Positions 1 to 5,715 of a stretch of 10,140 nucleotides of DNA are shown here, piece after piece. The translations under genes and the position numbers were made by a program. The stretch is from CAZYVA01 sp964650695 (GTDB lineage Bacteria; Bacillota; Clostridia; Lachnospirales; Lachnospiraceae). The stretch is taken from contig CAZYVA010000067.1 in NCBI GenBank assembly GCA_964650695.1, positions 1 through 10,140 of the forward strand, in the 5' to 3' direction. How positions within the stretch are numbered: the first letter of the stretch is position 1; the number at the start of each line of letters is the position of its first letter. The notes below the pieces were generated by a model, which worked only from the letters and a program-made list of their open reading frames with translations, searched no databases and had not been told where the DNA came from.

Positions 1-61
1 TCGGACAGCGTTGTGGACAGGAGTTTTCGGACAGCGTTGTGGATAGAAGTTTTTGTGGACA
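1..61. repeat. 26-bp direct repeat at window edge, with phased TTGTGGACA boxes
   Basis: Two adjacent copies of a 26-bp unit (1-26 and 27-52) start with TCGGACAGCGTTGTGGA and differ at only a few positions. The inner box TTGTGGACA recurs at 11-19, 37-45 (as TTGTGGATA) and 53-61. The third box supplies the -35 element of the promoter that follows. Because copy 1 begins at base 1, the array may continue outside the window. It could be a small minisatellite or a set of protein-binding sites; the sequence does not decide between these. Confidence 0.7.
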
Positions 62-84
62 TTTCTGCGGAAATGTTATAGAAT
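56..84 (+). promoter_or_regulatory. sigma-A-type promoter with a palindrome in its spacer, upstream of the first phosphofructokinase
   Basis: A -35 element TGGACA (56-61) and a -10 element TAGAAT (79-84) each match the sigma-A consensus at five of six positions and are exactly 17 bp apart. The spacer, reaching into the -35 box, contains the inverted repeat CATTTC-TGCG-GAAATG (60-75). A repressor bound there would block RNA polymerase, so this is a candidate operator. The promoter around 7224-7252 has the same arrangement. The call rests on box quality and spacing only; no transcription start is known. Confidence 0.65.
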
Positions 85-260
85 AGTCGTTGTTGAGAAA
101 TTTGGAGCGATTCGGAGCCCGGCTTTTTGCGTAGGCTTCGAATTGTTATGATGAGGATTGTGAGCGTGCGCAGCGCGCAGCGATCCGTGATCGCCTGGGG
201 GCCAGGATTTTTGGCTTCGGCATCAGGGTTATGTTTTTTTAGAAGGGAAGGTATTACGTT
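85..260 (+). promoter_or_regulatory. long structured leader of the first phosphofructokinase gene
   Basis: About 165-170 nt separate the predicted transcription start from the ATG. The leader contains a GC-rich stretch at 166-180 that shares the 11-mer GCGCAGCGCGC with the hairpin at 1702-1735. Next come a perfect 6-bp stem GCGATC-CGT-GATCGC (180-194) and a small hairpin CCTGG-GGG-CCAGG (194-206) followed by five T (208-212). The last could act as a weak attenuator. No known riboswitch consensus was recognised. The ribosome binding site AAGGGAAGG (243-251) lies 9 nt before the ATG. Confidence 0.4.
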
Positions 261-1526
261 ATGACGAAAAATGTCATCGTTGGGCAGTCAGGCGGGCCGA
301 CAGCCGCGATTAATTCCAGTCTTGCGGGGGTTTACCGTACGGCCAAGGACCGCGGGGCGAAAAAAGTATACGGGATGCTCCATGGCGTGCAGGGGCTGCT
401 GGAAGAAAAGTATATTGATCTGGCGGATCATATCAAGACGGAGCTGGACGCCGAGCTTTTAAAGCGCACCCCGGCCGCGTTCCTGGGTTCCTGCCGTTAT
501 AAGCTTCCGGAGATCCATGAGGATATGGAGCTTTATGAAAAGATTTTTTCGATTCTGGATAAGCTGGAAATAGAAGCGTTTATTTATATCGGCGGCAATG
601 ATTCGATGGACACGATCAAAAAATTGTCGGATTATGCGATCATCAAAGGGTATCCGCAGAGATTTATCGGCTGCCCAAAGACGATCGACAATGATCTGGC
701 GTTGACGGACCATACACCGGGGTTTGGCAGCGCGGCAAAATATATCGGTACGTCCATGAAGGAGATCATCCGCGACAGCTTTTGCCTGGAATACGCGCAT
801 GGGTTAGTGACGATCGTGGAGGTCATGGGGCGCAATGCCGGATGGCTGACCGGCGCCACGGCGCTTTCCAAGGGCGAGGACTGCGAGGGGCCGGACATGA
901 TCTACCTGCCGGAGCATCCGTTTGACCTTGTTGGGTTCCGTGACAGGGTCAAAGCCCTGCTGGAAGAGAAGACGTCGGTTGTGGCGGCGGTTTCCGAAGG
1001 GATCTGTACGGCAGACGGGAACTATGTATGTGAATTAGGGAATTCCTGTGATTTCATCGATGCGTTTGGCCATAAGCAGCTAACCGGGACGGCGGCTTAC
1101 CTGGCGAATTATATCGCGGGTGAGCTTGGCTGCAAGACCCGCGCGATCGAGCTTAGCACCTTGCAGCGTTCCGCGTCCCATGCGGCGTCCCGTGTGGACG
1201 TGCTGGAGGCGTACCAGGTCGGGGGCGCGGCTGTGAAAGCGGCGGATGAAGGCGATTCGGGCAAGATGGTCGTCCTCCAGAGGCTCTCGGACGATCCGTA
1301 CCAGTGCGGCACGGAGGTCAAGGACGTCCACAAGATCGCCAATGACGAAAAGCTGGTCCCGGCAGAGTGGGTGACAAAGGATGGGTGCTATGTGACGGAC
1401 GAGTTTATTGCTTATGTAAGGCCGTTAATTCAGGGAGATGTGTCCCCGGTTATGGTGGATGGCATCCCGCGCCATCTGCTTACGCCGAAGGAGCTGAGGA
1501 TGAGAGGCCCGAAGAAGGAGGAATAA
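261..1526 (+). CDS. pfp: pyrophosphate-dependent 6-phosphofructokinase, paralogue 1
   Basis: This 421-residue cytoplasmic enzyme should phosphorylate fructose 6-phosphate to fructose 1,6-bisphosphate using pyrophosphate, a reversible glycolytic step. Visible motifs are the N-terminal GQSGGPTAAIN (residues 8-18), GGNDS (111-115), PKTIDND (139-145, with D143 as the expected catalytic base) and MGR (189-191) for substrate binding. In ATP enzymes the GGND aspartate and the PKTIDND lysine are both glycine. Having Asp and Lys there is the accepted mark of PPi use, so the donor is inferred with good confidence. The length suits the roughly 400-residue bacterial PPi-PFK group. The ATG at 261 has a ribosome binding site 9 nt upstream and begins directly at the family's N-terminus. 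The gene appears monocistronic: its own promoter lies upstream and a strong terminator follows. A homologous gene lies at 5716-6939. Confidence 0.95.
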   Translation: MTKNVIVGQSGGPTAAINSSLAGVYRTAKDRGAKKVYGMLHGVQGLLEEKYIDLADHIKTELDAELLKRTPAAFLGSCRYKLPEIHEDMELYEKIFSILDKLEIEAFIYIGGNDSMDTIKKLSDYAIIKGYPQRFIGCPKTIDNDLALTDHTPGFGSAAKYIGTSMKEIIRDSFCLEYAHGLVTIVEVMGRNAGWLTGATALSKGEDCEGPDMIYLPEHPFDLVGFRDRVKALLEEKTSVVAAVSEGICTADGNYVCELGNSCDFIDAFGHKQLTGTAAYLANYIAGELGCKTRAIELSTLQRSASHAASRVDVLEAYQVGGAAVKAADEGDSGKMVVLQRLSDDPYQCGTEVKDVHKIANDEKLVPAEWVTKDGCYVTDEFIAYVRPLIQGDVSPVMVDGIPRHLLTPKELRMRGPKKEE

Positions 1527-1539
1527 AACCGGATAATGC

Positions 1540-1568
1540 CATAGGGGACGATGGCCTTTGCCCCTATG
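1540..1568 (+). other. hairpin just downstream of the first phosphofructokinase
   Basis: An 8-bp inverted repeat CATAGGGG (1540-1547) / CCCCTATG (1561-1568) has a 13-nt loop and begins 13 nt after the stop codon. No T-run follows, so it is not itself a terminator. It stands directly before the real terminator and may protect the 3' end of the mRNA. Confidence 0.5.
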
Positions 1569-1573
1569 ATATC

Positions 1574-1632
1574 ACAGGGCGGCCCGTGCAGACATGCACG
1601 GGCCGCCCTGTCCCTTTTTCTTCTTGCTTTTT
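1574..1632 (+). terminator. strong rho-independent terminator of the first phosphofructokinase
   Basis: There is a perfect 17-bp stem: ACAGGGCGGCCCGTGCA (1574-1590), the loop GACA (1591-1594), and its exact reverse complement (1595-1611). It is followed by CCC and then T-rich sequence (TTTTTCTTCTTGCTTTTTT). The stem is GC-rich and the tail is U-rich in the + direction, so transcription of the phosphofructokinase gene should end here. Confidence 0.93.
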
Positions 1633-1701
1633 TCCAGGAAAATCTATATCATGAGCATGTAGCCATTTTTCGTTGAAAATGAGCGGGATCCGAGTGTTTA
1701 T

Positions 1702-1735
1702 CGGCTTGCGGGCGCGCGCAGCGCGCGGCAAGCCG
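1702..1735. repeat. GC-rich REP-like hairpin
   Basis: The outer arms CGGCTTGC (1702-1709) and GCAAGCCG (1728-1735) are perfectly complementary. Inside them GCGCGC (1712-1717) pairs with GCGCGC (1721-1726) around a GCA loop. No T-run follows on either side, which argues against a terminator. The core 11-mer GCGCAGCGCGC (1716-1726) also occurs at 168-178, and GGCAAGCC (1727-1734) recurs at 7136-7143 beside gap 3. This suggests a dispersed intergenic repeat, but a genome-wide count is needed. Confidence 0.55.
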
Positions 1736-1789
1736 TGGTATCATGTACCAGTCTGTAGTTGATGTATCTATCATTCTCATAGTCCAAAG

Positions 1790-2055
1790 TATGATGGGTT
1801 CAGTTTGCTGTGAAAAGTCCTTACGTTTTCCCACGGGTTGATGGGTTCTGTTTGTTGTGAAAAGTCACTAAGTTTTCCTACGTATGATGGGTTCAGTTTG
1901 CTGTGAAAAGTCCTTACGTTTTTCCACGTATGATTGGTTCAGTTTGTTGTGAAAAGTCCTTATGTTTTTCCATGTATGATGGGTTCTGTTTCTGTGAATA
2001 GTTCTTACGTTTTTCCATGTATGATGGGTTCAGTTTGTTGTGAAAAGTCACTATG
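1790..2055. repeat. degenerate 45-47 bp tandem repeat array, six copies visible, cut by gap 1
   Basis: The word TGAT(G/T)GGTT recurs at 1792, 1839, 1885, 1931, 1977 and 2022, giving periods of 47, 46, 46, 46 and 45 bp. Each unit carries TGATGGGTTCAGTTTG, then TGTGAAAAGTC, then ACGTTTTTCCACGTA, with scattered substitutions and small indels. GTGAAAA and TTTTCCAC within a unit can form a weak imperfect hairpin. The period is not a multiple of three and varies, so the array is not coding. The last copy runs into the N gap, so the true copy number is unknown. No spacer-repeat alternation of CRISPR type is present. Confidence 0.9.
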
Positions 2056-2155
2056 NNNNNNNNNNNNNNNNNNNNNNNNNNNNNNNNNNNNNNNNNNNNN
2101 NNNNNNNNNNNNNNNNNNNNNNNNNNNNNNNNNNNNNNNNNNNNNNNNNNNNNNN
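2056..2155. other. assembly gap 1 (100 N)
   Basis: This is exactly 100 N, the usual placeholder for an unknown distance. The left edge is inside the 46-bp tandem repeat array and the right edge is inside the 3' end of a gene. The hidden interval therefore contains at least the rest of the array and a gene start, and is probably longer than 100 bp. Confidence 0.95.
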
Positions 2156-2173
2156 CTGCAAGGATTGGAGTGA
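2156..2173 (+). CDS. 3' end of an unseen upstream gene (only five codons visible)
   Basis: Immediately after the gap one frame reads Leu-Gln-Gly-Leu-Glu and then TGA at 2171-2173. That stop overlaps the ATG at 2173 in the sequence TGATG, the classic arrangement of translationally coupled genes. I infer that the pseudokinase gene is not the first of its operon and that the gap hides the preceding gene. With so few codons the product cannot be named, and the reading frame itself is an inference from the overlap. Confidence 0.4.
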   Translation: MQGLE

Positions 2174-3762
2174 TGTGGTTGGCGATGAAAAATTATGACG
2201 TCCTAAAGCTGATTGAGCAAAATCAGTATTCCTATGCGGGTTCGGAGTGCGTCTCCGGCATGCCGCTGCCGGAGTGGCTGAAATATCACCCACAGATGGA
2301 AAAGGCACAGCTATTCTGCTGGATAAGCGCGATGTTTGCCGGGCTGGGGCAGATCCACCGCTGTAGGGGGACTCCGTGTTACCGGTATGTAAACCCGTAC
2401 AGCCTCATCGTAGATGAAGGGCAAAAAATCTGGTTCCTGGATTTTGGCGCCGATGCAAACGCTGAGCAGGAAAAACGGATGCAGAGGCGTATCATCAGGG
2501 AGTATTTCCTCCCGCCGGAAGAATCTTATTATCAGCAGGAAAGCGTCCAGTTGGATTATTACGGCCTTGGGAAAACCCTCCAATATCTGCTGGCGCAGGC
2601 CGGGCCGGAACCCCGCATGACAAAAAGAGAGGAAAGGAAATGCCGCAGGCTGATCGAAACATGCACGGACTGGACACACAGCCGGAGCGCCCAGGAATAT
2701 TTGCAGCTTTCCAAATTCATTCCGAAATGGAGAGGGACCTCCAAAGGAAAGCACAAAGGAAAACGGACGGATAGCAGCAAAAAGACCGCGCGGATCCTCA
2801 TCTTCCTGGCGCTTCTGCTTCTGGCCGCTGCAGGCGTCATGATCGTCCAGCAACAAAAAATCGCGAAAAAAGCGCGGCAGGAAACCACAGCGTCAGAAAC
2901 GGCGGAAAAAACCCCGGCGCAAGGAAAAGCAGGACAGGACAACCAGGAAAGCCAAAAGCAGCAGGAAAGGGCGGAAGAAAAAGAAACGCAGGAAAGCAGC
3001 GGGAATCCGCTCCGGGATACGGGAGAAGAAAATGCCAGGATGCAACTGGGGCTTTTGTATTTTCTGGAGTGTGGGGATTATGAAAAAAGCAGGGAATGCT
3101 TTGAGGATCTGGCGGAGGATGCGTTGGCGGGGCATCTGGCGGTTTTGTCGCAGGTGTTGGCTGGGGAGGACATGGAAGAAGACGCGTTCCGGGCGGTATT
3201 GGAGCGGGCGAAGGAGGAAGCGGATGGACGCGGGGAAGATGCGACGGCTTATTATGCGTGCCTTTTACGCGGCTACAGCTATCTAAACAGCGCAAAAGAC
3301 GCCAATGAGCGTCTGGAACTGGCGTCGGCGTGCCTGGCGCAGGCGGAGGAAGAAAGGAAAGCGGAGATCGTCGCCAATATGGCGGCGGCCTATGAACAAT
3401 TGGGGCAGTATGAGGAGGCAGCCAAAATGTATAGGGAACAAAAGGATCTGGAAACGGACGATGCGGTGAAGATCGGATTGTACCAAAAAATGGCGCGGCT
3501 TTTGTCACAGCTTGAAGAGACAGAGAAGGCGCAGGAAACGTTACGGGAAGGGCTGAAAGAATACCCGCAGTCGGCGGAGCTTTGGATGGAACTGATGGAA
3601 GGACAGTTATCGAATCCGGCCATTCCCAGGACGGCCTGCATCCAGACCATACAGGAAGCCATGGAGGAATGCCCGCAGCTTAGCCAGGAGGAAGCCTTCC
3701 AAAAACTGCTGAAACAGAATGGATTGAAAATAAAAGGAGGGAACGTATGCGAAAACAAATAA
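2173..3762 (+). CDS. membrane pseudokinase with extracytoplasmic TPR domain
   Basis: The protein has 529 residues if it starts at 2173. That start is supported by AAGGA at 2160-2164, 8 nt upstream, and by the TGATG overlap; ATG 2185 is an alternative. Residues about 1-180 resemble a protein-kinase C-lobe: a hinge-like start, YRYVNPYS (70-77) where the HRDxxxxN loop should be, LDFG (89-92) and DYYGLGKTL like the family's DxxxLG. The catalytic Asp, Lys and Asn of the loop are replaced by Tyr, Asn and Ser, and the N-lobe is missing, so kinase activity is unlikely. A basic stretch precedes one membrane helix (about 207-226). A charged Gln/Glu/Lys-rich linker and helical TPR-like repeats (about 287-510, for example AAAYEQLGQYEEAAKMYRE) follow. 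The predicted topology is kinase fold inside, TPR outside. The layout recalls EssB/YukC of type VII secretion, but I see no other secretion gene and do not assign that. Confidence 0.75.
   Translation: MWLAMKNYDVLKLIEQNQYSYAGSECVSGMPLPEWLKYHPQMEKAQLFCWISAMFAGLGQIHRCRGTPCYRYVNPYSLIVDEGQKIWFLDFGADANAEQEKRMQRRIIREYFLPPEESYYQQESVQLDYYGLGKTLQYLLAQAGPEPRMTKREERKCRRLIETCTDWTHSRSAQEYLQLSKFIPKWRGTSKGKHKGKRTDSSKKTARILIFLALLLLAAAGVMIVQQQKIAKKARQETTASETAEKTPAQGKAGQDNQESQKQQERAEEKETQESSGNPLRDTGEENARMQLGLLYFLECGDYEKSRECFEDLAEDALAGHLAVLSQVLAGEDMEEDAFRAVLERAKEEADGRGEDATAYYACLLRGYSYLNSAKDANERLELASACLAQAEEERKAEIVANMAAAYEQLGQYEEAAKMYREQKDLETDDAVKIGLYQKMARLLSQLEETEKAQETLREGLKEYPQSAELWMELMEGQLSNPAIPRTACIQTIQEAMEECPQLSQEEAFQKLLKQNGLKIKGGNVCENK
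3735..3740 (+). promoter_or_regulatory. ribosome binding site of the Ig-like protein, inside the preceding gene
   Basis: A perfect AGGAGG lies 6 nt before ATG 3747 and is embedded in the last codons of the pseudokinase gene. It fixes the start of the next gene and supports translational coupling. Confidence 0.85.
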
Positions 3763-5544
3763 AACTACTGGCGGTATTGGCAGGGATCGCCGCCCTGTTG
3801 TGTTTCAAAGGGAATGGTGTCACATTTGCGGAAAATNNNNNNNNNNNNNNNNNNNNNNNNNNNNNNNNNNNNNNNNNNNNNNNNNNNNNNNNNNNNNNNN
3901 NNNNNNNNNNNNNNNNNNNNNNNNNNNNNNNNNNNNGACGCGTCGGGCAACCCGGACGCCCCTGAGCCGGAGAAAAAATGGACGGTTTATGAAGTCCGTT
4001 ACCCGGAGCCCAATGGCGGGCATGGCTATTATACCACGAAGCCGGAAGTGGAAATCCTGCATCCCAGTGAAGCTGGCACAACGCATTACCAGCTTTACCT
4101 GGGGGAGAAACGGTTGAAAGAAGGGGTATTGAAAAAAACCGGGGCGAAGGAGACGCTGAAAAAGGAACTGTTTGGGGAAGGAAAGCATGTTTTGAAAATA
4201 TGGATGGAGGACGATGCGGGGAAGTTGGCGGAAGGATTGGACAGGGAGATTTCTTTTGCCGTGGACACAAAGGCTCCGGACATTACGCTGCGGGCCCCGG
4301 ATGGTTTTGATGTATGGTATCAGGAACCGGTGCCGGTAGAAGTGGAGGCGGACGATAAAGAAAGCGGCGTGGAACAGGTCATTGGCGTTGTGAACGGGGA
4401 GCAGGCTGCAAAAAGCGGCAAGGCACACAGCCAATTTACCGTCTCCCAGAGCAGCGTCAATGGAAGCGCGGCCTATGTCGTCGTCACAGCCAAAGACCGT
4501 GCGGGGAACCAAAGCACGGTGGGGAAATCGCTTTACATTGACCGGGAAGATCCACACGTGGCGATCTCCGGGGCCGCAAATTATTCCATCTCAAGCAAAT
4601 CCGTCACATTGGATTTCGAGGCTGAGGATGACAATGTGATCCTGGAACGCAAAGCAGTGGTCCAATGGGAAAGCCCAAGCGGAAAACAAACGCAGACAGA
4701 CCCAATCCGCACAGCGTCCGTCACGTTGAAAAAAGACGGCATCTATAACATTTGCCTGGAGGCGTCGGATTATTCCGGGAGAAGCGCCAGGCAGGAGATG
4801 CAGGTCATCATTGATAAAAAGGATCCGCTCATCCGCCATGTCGATGAATTGAACCATCAATATATGAAGGAATTTTGCTGGGATTATCTGCAGGATGAGG
4901 TGATCTGGGACTTTACGACCTATACATATGAGATCCGCCTGGATCACACATGGTATCACCTTGGGCAAAAGGTAGACCAGGAAGGGTCGCACCAGTTGGA
5001 AGTATCCGTCAGGGACGCCGCGGGCAACCAGGCAAAAGCCAGCGCGAGGTTCGTCATTGACCACACCCCGCCGGACATCCGGATCCAGGGGGTAGAAGAC
5101 GGGGAAGAATGCGAGGAAAAAGCGCAGATCCAGGTGGCGGTGCCCGGCAAAACGGACAGGCTTCAAAAAATCCTTGTCAATGGGTCAGAGGCAAAATTGG
5201 ACAGCCTCAGTCAATGCAGCCTGCGCTTGGAAGAGCGCCGGGACTATGAAGTGTGCGTGTGGGCGAAAGACCTGGCCGGGAATGAAGCAAAAGAAACCAT
5301 TATGTTCCAGGTCGTGCCGAAAAAAACGTGGATGGATAAGGTGAAAGAGCCCATGGAAAACTATCTGCTGGATAGAGGCGGGGGGAACAACCCGGACGCG
5401 CAGGAAAGCGGGAAAGGGGACAAGGCGCATACCAATCTTTCCGGCGCCACTTGGATCTTCGGGATCTTGGCCCTGTCAGGCGCGGCGTCAGGGGCACGGG
5501 CGTTTTTCTTCCGTAAAGCCCGGAATAAGAAAAAACGCCCCTAA
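3747..5544 (+). CDS. secreted, membrane-anchored protein with multiple Ig-like domains (interrupted by gap 2)
   Basis: The start at 3747 has AGGAGG 6 nt upstream and overlaps the pseudokinase gene by 16 bp. Residues 1-30 form a signal peptide: MRKQIK, a hydrophobic core, then TFA-EN as a likely cleavage site. Gap 2 then removes an unknown length. After it, 535 residues read openly from 3937 to the stop. They hold about five beta-rich repeats that end in AVDTKAPDI, YIDREDPHV, IIDKKDPLI and VIDHTPPDI, with AGN-type turns (DRAGNQ, DAAGNQ, DLAGNE), typical of bacterial Ig-like modules. Near the end are a linker, one membrane helix (WIFGILALSGAASGA region) and a basic tail RKARNKKKRP, so the domains face outward. 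No LPXTG motif is present. The two halves lie in different frames across the 100 N; I read this as a wrong gap length, not a frameshift. Ligand and function are unknown; partnership with the pseudokinase is inferred from coupling. Confidence 0.8.
3837..3936. other. assembly gap 2 (100 N) inside the Ig-like gene
   Basis: Exactly 100 N lie between the signal peptide and the first Ig-like repeat. The frame before the gap and the frame after it differ by one base when the gap is counted as 100. This is expected if the true length is unknown: it should leave remainder 0 modulo 3 (3837 is a codon start in the upstream frame and 3937 a codon start in the downstream frame). Confidence 0.95.
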
Positions 5545-5553
5545 AATGGGAGG

Positions 5554-5587
5554 ATGCCGGACAGCCGTCAAAAACGGCTTCCGGCAT
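5554..5587. terminator. hairpin between convergent genes, possible two-way terminator
   Basis: The inverted repeat ATGCCGG (5554-5560) / CCGGCAT (5581-5587) encloses a second stem AGCCGT (5563-5568) / ACGGCT (5574-5579) with a CAAAA loop. It lies 10 bp after the Ig-like gene and 129 bp past the end of the convergent phosphofructokinase. Neither side has a clean T-run (the minus side has CATTTTAG), so termination is plausible from position but weaker than the terminator at 1574-1632. Confidence 0.5.
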
Positions 5588-5715
5588 GTATTATGAAAAA
5601 GTTTATTTAAATGAGAAGTTGTCTTCGTTATTGAGTTTTAGTATAGAAAACACTTATGAAGAAACAATGTTTAACTCGTAAAAATATTTTGAAATAAAAA
5701 TGAACAAATTATGAA

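Noticed and set aside
1630..1681. Small palindromes TTTTCC-A-GGAAAA (1630-1642) and CATTTTTC-GTT-GAAAATG (1664-1681) as further operator copies
   Set aside because: They resemble the TTTC..GAAA plan, but no promoter boxes lie around them and the first overlaps the terminator tail. Short A/T palindromes are common by chance.
1790..2055. CRISPR array
   Set aside because: The 46-bp units are directly adjacent and similar along their whole length. There are no unique spacers and no cas genes nearby.
2837..3508. Proline-rich open frame of 223 codons on the minus strand
   Set aside because: It is the antisense image of the Glu/Lys/Ala-rich TPR coding region, with no ribosome binding site and no recognisable domain.
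2173..3762. Direct call as EssB/YukC of type VII secretion
   Set aside because: The domain order is similar, but no EsxA/WXG100, EssC ATPase or EsaA gene is visible and the TPR region is long. It is kept only as a hypothesis.
5619..5647. Promoter-like TTGTCT-17 bp-TATAGA on the + strand in the AT-rich intergenic region
   Set aside because: Only four of six positions match in each box, in AT-rich DNA, and it would transcribe only the antisense of the second phosphofructokinase. It is most likely chance.
5588..5715. Hidden small gene or RNA in the AT-rich stretch between the convergent genes
   Set aside because: There is no start codon with a ribosome binding site, no tRNA-like pairing and no stable stem. 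It appears to be ordinary AT-rich intergenic DNA.
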